The position numbers and the translations under genes are program-made. A stretch of 64,000 nt of DNA from Arenibacter sp040216555 (GTDB lineage Bacteria; Bacteroidota; Bacteroidia; Flavobacteriales; Flavobacteriaceae), in assembly GCA_040216555.1 (NCBI GenBank), contig JAVJOW010000022.1:62001-126000 (forward strand), written 5' to 3'. Positions within the stretch are counted from its first letter, which is position 1. Each line of letters opens with the position of its first letter. The notes below the pieces were generated by a model. The model searched no databases, was not told the origin of the DNA, and saw only the letters and a list, made by a program, of their open reading frames with translations. Shown here one piece after another: positions 34,973-44,003 of this stretch.

Positions 34973-36529
34973 TTACAGACCTTCTATGAGGGCTGGTATC
35001 CTAAACTTTTCAATGCTGGGTTCGGTATGCTGGCTTTCCAATATTTTGGCTGCTTTTTCCAGTATTTCCGGATGTTGATCCGCCACGTTTGTTGTTTCCT
35101 TTATATCTGTTCTAAGATTATACAGTTCCAAGGTAGGCTTATTCTTTGTGTCCTTCAGATGGGTTTTTACCAGCTTCCAATCGCCCATTCTAATGGCCAA
35201 CTGTCCTCCATATTCCGGAAACTCCCAATAAAGAAAATCGTGCTTCTTTTGATTCTCTTGAGAAAGCATGGTGGGTAAAAAACTTACCCCATCCGTATAG
35301 CTTGGTTTTTCATAACCCGCAACATCGGCCAAAGTGGCCATTACATCATAATGTACAGAAATATGATCCGTTTTACTGGCCGCTTTTATTTGTCCCGGCC
35401 AAGTTGCAATCATAGGTACCCGAATCCCCCCCTCATAAACAAAGCCTTTACCTCTACCATACTCACTTCTAAAAGGTTTTGCACTATCAAACCAAGGCGA
35501 GTCAGTTCCACCATTAAAAGTGGGCCCATTATCTGAAGTAAATATAATAAGGGTATTGTCATAGAGTCCGTCATCCTTCAATTTGGCAACCAGTTTTCCT
35601 ATATTCTCATCCAAGTAAGAAACCATGGCAGCATAACCAGCCCGAGGATTTTGATGAGGAAAATATCCTCTTTCCCCTAAGTAAGGTTCTTCTTCCCCAA
35701 ACTTATTCTTATAATAATCCACCCATTTTTGTGGAGCTTGTATGGCCGCATGCGGTATTGGGGTGGCCCAGTAAATAAAAAATGGGTTCTCCTTATTTCT
35801 ATCCACAAAACCTTTCAGCTCATTAAACATAAGATCGGGCGCATAATTGTTCAATGTATAGGCCGCATAACTCTCCGGATCGTTGATATCTGCTCCTTTA
35901 GGCAATTTGGTATTTGGGGCAATGGTATCGTTATTTAAATGAACCCTATTTTCATTCTTGTACAAATGCAATGGATAATAGGTGTGGGCCTGTCGCTGAC
36001 AGTTATATCCGAAAAAGAAATCGAAGCCCATTTTTGTGGGAATGGAATTGGTATGGGGCGCGCCCAATCCCCACTTACCGAACATGGCCGTACCATACCC
36101 CACTTCCTTTAATTTTTTAGCTATAGTAATGGTGCTATCCGGCATGGGGCGCTGTCCCTCCAATACGGAATCTTTGGCCATTGCCCTATAATTCCATACC
36201 TCCCCACGCTCTCCCCATTCCTCATTGCCACGTATATGTGCATGGCCAGAATGTGTCCCGGTTAGCAACATATACCTTGCAGGGGCACATACGGGGGCAC
36301 TGGTATAATGTTGGGTAAACAACATCCCTTCTTTGGCCAGGGCATCAATATTTGGGGTCTCGATTTTTTCCTGTCCATAGGCCCCAACTTCAGCATAGCC
36401 CAGATCATCAGCGAGAATGTAGATAATATTTGGTTTTCGGGATACTTCGGAAAGGACTTCCTTTTTACTTTCATCCTTACAGGATAATAGGGCTAATGGA
36501 ATTAGGATTAAATAGCTTATTTTTTTCAT
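34973..36529 (-). CDS. Cys-type sulfatase lipoprotein (arylsulfatase/S1 family)
   Basis: This 518-residue protein has a lipobox with Cys17 (LALLSC), the metal-binding D41-D42 in LADDLGY, and the sulfatase signature C81-A-P-A-R85, with Cys at the position converted to formylglycine. The GKWGLG and TSDNGPTF blocks complete the S1 active site. It removes sulfate esters from a glycan in the periplasm or at the surface. The Cys-type active site requires an FGE or anSME; an FGE-family gene is in the same operon. The sulfatase subfamily and regiospecificity cannot be told from sequence alone. Confidence 0.95.
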   Translation of the reverse strand: MKKISYLILIPLALLSCKDESKKEVLSEVSRKPNIIYILADDLGYAEVGAYGQEKIETPNIDALAKEGMLFTQHYTSAPVCAPARYMLLTGTHSGHAHIRGNEEWGERGEVWNYRAMAKDSVLEGQRPMPDSTITIAKKLKEVGYGTAMFGKWGLGAPHTNSIPTKMGFDFFFGYNCQRQAHTYYPLHLYKNENRVHLNNDTIAPNTKLPKGADINDPESYAAYTLNNYAPDLMFNELKGFVDRNKENPFFIYWATPIPHAAIQAPQKWVDYYKNKFGEEEPYLGERGYFPHQNPRAGYAAMVSYLDENIGKLVAKLKDDGLYDNTLIIFTSDNGPTFNGGTDSPWFDSAKPFRSEYGRGKGFVYEGGIRVPMIATWPGQIKAASKTDHISVHYDVMATLADVAGYEKPSYTDGVSFLPTMLSQENQKKHDFLYWEFPEYGGQLAIRMGDWKLVKTHLKDTKNKPTLELYNLRTDIKETTNVADQHPEILEKAAKILESQHTEPSIEKFRIPALIEGL

Positions 36530-36667
36530 TCTTAGTTTATTTCTAGTTTCTAGTTTTAGTTTCTATGTCATCAATTCTACTCAGGACAATCAATTTCGTA
36601 GATTCTTTCTAATCGGTCTCTTTTGAAATATTTCCAATTAACACATTTCCAAATTATCAAATATCTA

Positions 36668-38026
36668 TTATTGCAGTGGCACCTTCAGTAAAGAGAAATC
36701 TATCTTCGGCGGCACGCCGTTAGCCGTCCTTTCATGAAAAGTATCCATGGTGGTCATTTCATTAAAAAAACCGCAATTCTTCATAAAAAATTTGTTTCCA
36801 ATGGCCCCTCCTGCATAATCCTCCCTAGAACCTTTCCTGGCGGTGGCGTCTGCCGTGAATTTAGCCTTGGTAAGTTCGTGCCAATTGCCTTTTGTATCCA
36901 TAATCCATTGGTTGGTATATTCTCCCATTCTGGAAATATGGCCTACTTCTGTCCTGAAGTTTTCTAGAAAAGAATGTGATCTTTTTAAATAGGTGGAAGT
37001 ATGTGGTCTTCTAAAACTGGCTATTAAATTCCATTTTTCCGTTTCCACATCATAGAAATAGGCCGTGTAATCAGTAGAATTATTTACAGATGGCTCCCCC
37101 TTTAATAAAAACTTATAAGTGTTTCCGGCTTTCCAATTGAACACCTTATAGCTTTGTCCTCCAGAGCCTTCGTTGCCAAATTCGCCGGTGGTTACTCCTT
37201 CCCCTTTGCCTAGCAAAATAATCCTATATTCTTCCGGAATACTTTTGGGGTCCTGGGTTTCAAACGGACTCCAGACTGAAAACAAGATTCTTCTTTCTGT
37301 TTCTGAATTGACCTGCATTCCAAAATAGCCCTCTCCGAAGCCATTCGCCATATAATAAGATCCAATAACATCCTCGTTTTCAGGGACCGTTATTTCATTA
37401 TAAAACCAAAGAATATCCGTGTTTTCGGGAGTGGTGTAGCTTAAATGTACAGATGGTCCTCTTCTACCCCAATAAAAATCTTCCTTTACATAAGAAAGCG
37501 TACCATTGGCCGCCTGTCCGCCTATAAGTACCTCGTTGACATCCGCAAAATTGCTTGCAGTTTTTTCCAACCCCTGCAGTTCCAAATAGTGATAACCAGT
37601 TGTGTCAAGTTTAAATACGCCTACATCAACTGTTTCAAAATCCTGATTGGATACTTCGATCTCCCTTGTGGTTCCGTCCAAGGAAACTCTGAGTTTGGAA
37701 ATACCATCACTCACTTTAAGATTTAGTCCCACATTCAATTGCCCTACTTGATCAATTTTAAAATAAGTTCTAATAACCGTATTTGCATCATTCCAATTCC
37801 TAATCCCCTCATCAGAAATAAGATGGCGATTATCCCTAACCTCATTTATTACCCAGCTATTGCCTCCCGGCTTTATGGTATCGGTCAAGCTCAATTTTTC
37901 CACGGATATTTCTTCTGAATTATCCTGCTTGGACAAGGTTGTACAGGAGACTATCATAAATAATAGGCACAGTCCTATTAAGCTTTTATATACTTTACCG
38001 CTTAGCATACTACTTTTAGTAGCCAT
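36668..38026 (-). CDS. DUF3472 lipoprotein with N-terminal DUF5077-like domain
   Basis: The N-terminal part of the mature protein (about residues 60-170 of the chosen frame) is a beta-rich carbohydrate-binding-like DUF5077 region; the C-terminal half matches DUF3472 (GRRGPSVHLSYTTP, NEITVPENEDVIGSYYMANGFGEGYFGMQVN). These proteins recur in Bacteroidota polysaccharide loci, but the activity is not established. The frame is open to a start at 38116, but residues 1-30 there are low-complexity; the ATG at 38026 gives a normal lipoprotein signal ending in FMIVSC. It follows the HTCS gene closely and precedes the sulfatase. Confidence 0.75.
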   Translation of the reverse strand: MATKSSMLSGKVYKSLIGLCLLFMIVSCTTLSKQDNSEEISVEKLSLTDTIKPGGNSWVINEVRDNRHLISDEGIRNWNDANTVIRTYFKIDQVGQLNVGLNLKVSDGISKLRVSLDGTTREIEVSNQDFETVDVGVFKLDTTGYHYLELQGLEKTASNFADVNEVLIGGQAANGTLSYVKEDFYWGRRGPSVHLSYTTPENTDILWFYNEITVPENEDVIGSYYMANGFGEGYFGMQVNSETERRILFSVWSPFETQDPKSIPEEYRIILLGKGEGVTTGEFGNEGSGGQSYKVFNWKAGNTYKFLLKGEPSVNNSTDYTAYFYDVETEKWNLIASFRRPHTSTYLKRSHSFLENFRTEVGHISRMGEYTNQWIMDTKGNWHELTKAKFTADATARKGSREDYAGGAIGNKFFMKNCGFFNEMTTMDTFHERTANGVPPKIDFSLLKVPLQ

Positions 38027-38122
38027 TTTAAAAAACTTGGAGCCAACATTGGTTATTGCCATCATTTTAATCATTGTAATTGTTATGGTTATTTTTAATT
38101 TTTTTGTCCTATTCACTTTAAT

Positions 38123-41100
38123 TCAAATCCCTCTAATATGATCTACCTTACCCTTTAATTTTCTAGGGCTCTTACCAAACTCCTTTTTAAAGCATTTTGA
38201 AAAATATTTGGGGTCGTTAAAACCTACCAAGAAAGCTGCCTCGGATACGGAATAATTACAGTCGCTAATTAAAACAGCTGCCTTTTTAAGACGCATAGTC
38301 CTAACAAAATCTACTATTTTCTTCCCAGTTAACCCCTGAAATTTTCTGTAAATAGCAGAATAGCTCATGTTTAGATCCTGAGCCAGATCTTCGGTCTTAA
38401 AATCTGGATTGCTAATCTGATTTTCCACAAGACGTACCAGGTTTTCAAGAAAAACTTCATCCTGTGACCTACTTCCTCCATTTTGGGGCGTAGTAATCAA
38501 GTCGTTTTTATATTTCATAATCAACCGATCGCTACGGGTAATGATATTATTTACCTTTAGAACCAGTTCATTAATATTAAAGGGTTTGTTTATGTATTCG
38601 ACCGCCCCTGCACGTAATCCCAAAATTTTATTTTTTGCTGCTTTTTTGGCGGTAAGAAGTATAATCGGGATATGGGTAGTAAGCTCGTTTTTTTGAAGCA
38701 TTTTACTCATTTCCATACCATCCAATTTTGGCATCATAATATCGCTAATGATCAGGTCAGGGTTATGCTCCAAGGCCAAGGCATAACCTTCTTCCCCATT
38801 TTCTGCCAAGAGAACATTATAGTAATCATTAAAAATATCTTTCAGGGATATTTGTAGTTCATAATTATCCTCTACTACCAATATGGTCTTCCCCAGTTTA
38901 GCTGAACTTGTACCTATAATCTCCTCCTTCAATTCGTATTCAACCTCCTCAACCTCCATAATAGCCTCTTCCAAGGTAAGCTCCTTTTCTACACTTTCAT
39001 TCTTATTTTTATCAATAGGAAAGCTTACACTAAAACAAGTTCCCTTTACCGGGTCCGATTTCACATCGATCTTCCCATGATGGAGATCTACCAGTTCTTT
39101 GGTAAGCGCCAAGCCTATGCCTGTTCCCATTTTTTGCTTCCCTGAATCTGCCTGATAAAACAATTGGAAAATATTTTTGAGCTCCTCATTTGGAATACCC
39201 GGTCCGGAATCGGTAACCGATATTTTTACATTTCTATCCCAGTCCTCCATAATTACATCCAATAAAATAGCCCCACCTTTAGGTGTAAATTTGAAGGCAT
39301 TGGATAGAAGATTAAAGAAAATATGTTCCATTTTGTCTTTATCATACCACATTTTCAACTCAACACTGGGGTAGCTGCATTTAAAATTGATGCCCTTGAA
39401 CAAGGCTTGCTCCTCAAAAGAGCTGGTTATTTCCGATAGATCGGCAACTAAATTGTGTTCCGCCGCTCTTAATACCAGTTTCTCCAATTCCTTGTCGCGA
39501 AGAGAAGTCAATTCAAATACAATCCGGGACAAACGATTCGCATTGTTGGAAATTAACCTGAGACGTTGTTGCAACAGTACATTGCCACTTTTCATAGCAC
39601 GTTGTATCATGTTTTCCAAAGGAATCAAAATCAAGGTCAAGGGTGTTTGGATTTCGTGCGACATTTTGGCAAAGAAATCCATTTTTAGGGCATAAAGCTC
39701 CCTTTCATGTTTATGTTCCAGCTCATCGGCAATTACCCTGTTCCTAAGTCTTATCCAGATGACCATACCATAAAGTAGGCCAATAATTAAAAACAAATAA
39801 ATTATCTGGGCGAGATTTGATCTCCAAAATGGCCGTAAAATGCGTATAGCAACCGAGGTTTCTTTTATATCCCATTCCCCATTACCAGTACTGGCCTTCA
39901 CCTCAAAAACGTAATTCCCGGGAGGTATATTGGTATAGGTTGCCAGACGCTCCTTTTCGGAATCTATCCAGTTGTCATTAAACCCTTTAAGTCTATAGGC
40001 ATAATTGTAATTGGAAAACAACACATTGTCTATTGCCAAAAACCGAAAGGAGAATGAGGATTGATCATGATCCAATTCTAAATTTTTCAACTTTTCAACT
40101 CCCTCGGTAATTTGTTCCGGAATAACATTTATGGCAGGTTGGTTTAAGATATCAATATCTTCAATAAATAATTTAGCTACTGTTTCCTCTTTTTTGATTT
40201 GATTGGGTTTAAAGTAGCTTACCCCATTTAGCCCTCCAAAATATATATTTCCATCCCATCCCAAATGAGCACTTCGCTGCATAAAGGAATCATCCTGGAG
40301 TCCATCTATTTTTTGAAACACCCGCGATATGGAATCCCTAACATTTATATGCCAGATACCTGTGGTTGAACCCAACCATAAATTATCATGGTCCTCCAAT
40401 ATTACAGACCTAAAGATGGTGTTGCCATAGGTTCCGTTTATCTTTATTTTTTCAGCTTGTTGATCCGCAATATTAAATTTGATCAATTCCCCACTTACCA
40501 TAACCAACCATATGGCATCTGCATTACTAGCAGCCATGGACCATATATAATAATTCTTGTTGGAAATGAGGGCATCGTTGACATGTTGAAACCGGGTAAA
40601 ATTGGATTTGGCTATATCTATTCCATCTTCGTTAAACCTAAATAACCCTCCTCCATTGTACGCAAGCCAAACAGTACCAGCGGAATCTTCAACAACGGAT
40701 TGGGAAATGGACCCCACCAAACCGGCTTTGCCATTTTCAAAACGTGCCAACAATTTATTTCTTTCAGAAAACAAATAAATTCCTATGTCGGTAGTCACCC
40801 ATAATCTATCTTTAGTGTCCTTAAAAATAAATCGAACGTCCAAAACCATATTGTTCTTGGAATTGCTCAAGGGCACCTTGGCGAACCTAGCAGCACGGGT
40901 ATTGTAAACCCACAGTCCATTTTTATAGGTCCCTATCCAAATATTACCATTACTATCCTCATTGATAGAGTGGATATAAAACCCTTTGTTTTGGGCCGAA
41001 TTTTGAAAAAATTGCACTTCATCTCCATTGGTGGCCACCTTGGTGATTCCGTCCCCATCCGTCCCTATCCAAAGTGTTCCATCCCTAGCCCTATAGGAGG

Positions 41101-42205
41101 ACAACACCCGTGCAGGACTTCCTTTTATGCCACCAGAATGATAATTTATTTGATTAATTTTGTTTCTTAATATGTTTATATCCCCATAATTGGTAAGTAC
41201 CCATAAATTGTTCTTCAGATCTTCATTTATTCCGATCACGGTATTGGTACTAAGGGAAAACCCATTAAGGTGATTGTGTTTATATATGGTCAATTCCCCA
41301 GACTCCGTGTCCAACCTGTACAGTCCATTCCCATCCGTTCCCAACCAAATAAAACCGTTCACATCACAATACATAGATATAAACAACTCATTTAACTGAC
41401 TACTCCATTGATCATTTATAATCTCGTCCTGAACAAAGGATCCTTTATCAAAATCATAAACCATTATCCCATGCCCTACATATGACGAACCGATCCATAG
41501 CCTATTTTTTTTATCCAGTAGCAGTAGGTTGTTGTCTGCCAAGGTATAGTCATAGGGCACTTCCAATGTCTCCAGGCGTTTGGTTGCCAAATAATAAATA
41601 TAAAGAGGCCCCTTATAGGTACTAACTATAAGTTGATCGGAATTTCTAACCACCAAGGAATTAACTTCATTGAGACCCAAAGAATGCGCTGGAATGGTGG
41701 TAATGCTATCCAAAATTCCCTTGCTGTGGTCATAGGAAAATATGGACCCTTTATCCGTTGCTAAACAAATAATACCATTATCCTCATTGACAATATTAAC
41801 CTTGTGCTTCTTCTGAAATCCCTTAACGGAATGGTCCATGGACAAAAACGTTCCATTTTTCTCCAAATAGGATATTTGCCCATTCATGGATAAAGCCCAA
41901 ATTACCCCCTTGGCATCCCTAAATATTTTTTTTAATTCATCTGATGAAGTATCCTCCCTGAAAATTGACTCCTTGGGAGTGAATTCAAAATTATAACCAT
42001 CGTATTTGGAGATACCTTCTGCATGTGCCAACCATACAAAACCCAAACTATCCTGTACGCTATGGGTAACCTTTATATTACGATTATCCAATTTACTGGA
42101 AAGGTGGATAAAATTGGAAGAATGCTGTCCTGATATATAGGACCAGCAAAACAGCCCCAGCACATATAGAGCGTATATTTTGTTCCTATTTAACTTCTTG
42201 TTCAA
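38123..42205 (-). CDS. Hybrid two-component system (HTCS) regulator of the polysaccharide locus
   Basis: This 1360-residue single-chain regulator has a signal-like N-terminus, a periplasmic two-propeller reg_prop region (about 40-690), a Y_Y_Y domain (about 710-790), one membrane segment (about 797-818), HisKA with phosphorylated H850 (SHEIQTPL), HATPase (about 950-1060, with GTGIGLAL), a receiver domain with D1155 (ISDIMMPKLDG) and a C-terminal AraC helix-turn-helix (about 1255-1350). HTCS proteins sense oligosaccharides in the periplasm and activate adjacent PUL genes. The start is TTG; an in-frame stop lies just upstream. It is divergent from the GH109-like gene and leads the minus-strand operon. 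Confidence 0.95.
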   Translation of the reverse strand: MNKKLNRNKIYALYVLGLFCWSYISGQHSSNFIHLSSKLDNRNIKVTHSVQDSLGFVWLAHAEGISKYDGYNFEFTPKESIFREDTSSDELKKIFRDAKGVIWALSMNGQISYLEKNGTFLSMDHSVKGFQKKHKVNIVNEDNGIICLATDKGSIFSYDHSKGILDSITTIPAHSLGLNEVNSLVVRNSDQLIVSTYKGPLYIYYLATKRLETLEVPYDYTLADNNLLLLDKKNRLWIGSSYVGHGIMVYDFDKGSFVQDEIINDQWSSQLNELFISMYCDVNGFIWLGTDGNGLYRLDTESGELTIYKHNHLNGFSLSTNTVIGINEDLKNNLWVLTNYGDINILRNKINQINYHSGGIKGSPARVLSSYRARDGTLWIGTDGDGITKVATNGDEVQFFQNSAQNKGFYIHSINEDSNGNIWIGTYKNGLWVYNTRAARFAKVPLSNSKNNMVLDVRFIFKDTKDRLWVTTDIGIYLFSERNKLLARFENGKAGLVGSISQSVVEDSAGTVWLAYNGGGLFRFNEDGIDIAKSNFTRFQHVNDALISNKNYYIWSMAASNADAIWLVMVSGELIKFNIADQQAEKIKINGTYGNTIFRSVILEDHDNLWLGSTTGIWHINVRDSISRVFQKIDGLQDDSFMQRSAHLGWDGNIYFGGLNGVSYFKPNQIKKEETVAKLFIEDIDILNQPAINVIPEQITEGVEKLKNLELDHDQSSFSFRFLAIDNVLFSNYNYAYRLKGFNDNWIDSEKERLATYTNIPPGNYVFEVKASTGNGEWDIKETSVAIRILRPFWRSNLAQIIYLFLIIGLLYGMVIWIRLRNRVIADELEHKHERELYALKMDFFAKMSHEIQTPLTLILIPLENMIQRAMKSGNVLLQQRLRLISNNANRLSRIVFELTSLRDKELEKLVLRAAEHNLVADLSEITSSFEEQALFKGINFKCSYPSVELKMWYDKDKMEHIFFNLLSNAFKFTPKGGAILLDVIMEDWDRNVKISVTDSGPGIPNEELKNIFQLFYQADSGKQKMGTGIGLALTKELVDLHHGKIDVKSDPVKGTCFSVSFPIDKNKNESVEKELTLEEAIMEVEEVEYELKEEIIGTSSAKLGKTILVVEDNYELQISLKDIFNDYYNVLLAENGEEGYALALEHNPDLIISDIMMPKLDGMEMSKMLQKNELTTHIPIILLTAKKAAKNKILGLRAGAVEYINKPFNINELVLKVNNIITRSDRLIMKYKNDLITTPQNGGSRSQDEVFLENLVRLVENQISNPDFKTEDLAQDLNMSYSAIYRKFQGLTGKKIVDFVRTMRLKKAAVLISDCNYSVSEAAFLVGFNDPKYFSKCFKKEFGKSPRKLKGKVDHIRGI

Positions 42206-42247
42206 GCTACTTAAATTTCAATTAATCCTTCCTAATTCTGTTCCAAG

Positions 42248-42255
42248 CAAATGTA
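42248..42255 (-). promoter_or_regulatory. TAnnTTTG -7 element for the HTCS operon
   Basis: TACATTTG on the minus strand, 42 bases before the TTG start of the HTCS gene. A TTG lies 14 bases further upstream, closer than usual for a -33 element. Confidence 0.4.
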
Positions 42256-42431
42256 CCTATAATTGGCACCAACTTAAAGGAGGTGTTTTTTTCAAAAAGG
42301 TGGAAAAAAACTTCAAATATCCGAATTATCCGAAAATTTACACCTAGAACGCCAAAAAAGAACACTTAAATAATTGACACAATCTTAATATTTGCGGAAC
42401 ATTAACAACAAGTATCTGTATAACCTAAAAT

Positions 42432-43796
42432 ATGAACCAAAGAAGAAATTTTATTAAGAAAACCGCCATTACAGGAGCTGGTATAGCGCTATTGCCTAAT
42501 CTAAGTTTAGGAAAAGGCCTTATAAAAGATACCCAAAAATTAAGAGTGGGTGTCATTGGTGTTGGACTGAGGGGAACCAATCATTTGGACAACCTATTGA
42601 AAAGAACGGATGTTGTGGTAACTGCCATTTGTGACATAGACCAAAACCGCATCGATATAGCACAGGATCATATCGTAAAAGCTGGACAAAAAAAGGCCAA
42701 GTCCTTCGGAAAAAATGAGCAGGATTACAAAAATCTGTTGGCACTGGCAGAAATTGATGCAGTGGTCATTGCCACTCCATGGTTATGGCATACCAAGATG
42801 GCGGTAGACTCCATGAAAGCCGGGAAATATACCGGCCTTGAAGTATCGGCTGCCAATACGCTTGAGGAATGTTGGGATTTGGTCAACACCCATGAGGAAA
42901 CCGGTTCCCACCTCATGATTTTGGAAAACGTAAACTACAGACGTGATGTGCTTGCTGTATTAAATATGGTTAAACAGAATGTTTTTGGGGAATTATTACA
43001 TTTTAGATGTGGATATCAGCACGATCTGCGCGGGGTAAAATTCAATGACGGAAAAACGGCCTACGGAAAGGGTGCCGAATTCGGCTCCAAAGGTATCTCC
43101 GAATCGGCTTGGAGAACACAGCATTCCCTGTTGCGAAATGCAGATGTCTACCCTACCCATGGTCTTGGACCTATAGCGGTTATGGCAGATATCAACAGGG
43201 GCAATAGATTTTTATCACTTACTTCACATGCTACCAAAGGTGTTGGTTTACATAAATATATTGTAGATACTGCAGGTGAAAACCACCCCAATGCCAAGTT
43301 AAAATTTAAGCAGGGAGATATCATTACCTCTACTATAGAAACCTCCAACGGAGAGACCATTATAGTTACCCATAATGTTAACAACCCCCACCCCTACTCC
43401 TTAGGATTTAAAGTTCAAGGAGCTCAAGGACTTACAGACTTCGACTACCACACCCAACGAATCCATATTGAAGGCACCACTGAGGGACATGGATGGGAGA
43501 ATATGGATTCCTGGTTCGAAAAATATGACCATCCTTTATGGAAAAAATACGGAAGCAGTGCTACGGAAGCTGGTCATGGGGGTATAGACTTTTATGTTAT
43601 AAACGCCTTTATAGAGTCGGCCAAGGAAAATATTGCACCCCCAATGGATGCCTATGATGCTGCTGCATGGAGTGCGGTTACCCCGCTTTCCGAACTATCT
43701 ATAGAAAACAATGGGGAACCGCAGGATTTCCCAGATTTCACCAGAGGTACTTGGATCAAGAGAAAACCATATAACTGGATAAAGGACACATATTAA
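42432..43796 (+). CDS. GH109-type Gfo/Idh/MocA protein (likely alpha-N-acetylgalactosaminidase)
   Basis: This 454-residue protein has a twin-arginine signal (R4-R5 in QRRNFIKK), a Rossmann NAD-binding segment (VGVIGVGLRGTNH) and the block pattern of glycoside hydrolase family 109: EVSAANTLEECWDLV, LMILENVNYRRDVLAVLNMV, GYQHDLRGVKFNDG, WRTQHSLLRNADVYPTHGLGP, HPNAKLKF and EPQDFPDFTRG. The founding members (Elizabethkingia and Bacteroides) hydrolyse alpha-GalNAc by an NAD-dependent redox mechanism. It is divergent from the HTCS and precedes the SusC gene after a hairpin. Distinguishing it from a plain oxidoreductase needs an assay. Confidence 0.85.
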   Translation: MNQRRNFIKKTAITGAGIALLPNLSLGKGLIKDTQKLRVGVIGVGLRGTNHLDNLLKRTDVVVTAICDIDQNRIDIAQDHIVKAGQKKAKSFGKNEQDYKNLLALAEIDAVVIATPWLWHTKMAVDSMKAGKYTGLEVSAANTLEECWDLVNTHEETGSHLMILENVNYRRDVLAVLNMVKQNVFGELLHFRCGYQHDLRGVKFNDGKTAYGKGAEFGSKGISESAWRTQHSLLRNADVYPTHGLGPIAVMADINRGNRFLSLTSHATKGVGLHKYIVDTAGENHPNAKLKFKQGDIITSTIETSNGETIIVTHNVNNPHPYSLGFKVQGAQGLTDFDYHTQRIHIEGTTEGHGWENMDSWFEKYDHPLWKKYGSSATEAGHGGIDFYVINAFIESAKENIAPPMDAYDAAAWSAVTPLSELSIENNGEPQDFPDFTRGTWIKRKPYNWIKDTY

Positions 43797-43846
43797 GTTG
43801 TGAATATTGAATTACCCATTGAGTTGTTTGAGTTAGTTGTTTTTCA

Positions 43847-43876
43847 AAACCCATTTCATGAAAGTGGAATGGGTTT
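43847..43876 (+). terminator. Hairpin after the GH109-like gene
   Basis: AAACCCATT (43847-43855) pairs perfectly with AATGGGTTT (43868-43876). The T tail is short, so it may be an attenuating rather than a full terminator before the SusC gene. Confidence 0.5.
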
Positions 43877-44003
43877 AAAAAGTCGCCAACACTACATCAA
43901 AATAAAACCCAAATAGAAAATGAACAGAGGCATTTAAAAAAATTAGCTCTACAAGAATTTTTCAAACTTTAACATCAACCGATTATTAATTTAAACTAGA
44001 TCA

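Noticed and set aside
42360..42400. TTAATATTTG as a promoter for the GH109-like gene
   Set aside because: There are three bases rather than two between TA and TTTG, and the nearby TTG is only about 9 bases upstream, so it fits the consensus poorly.
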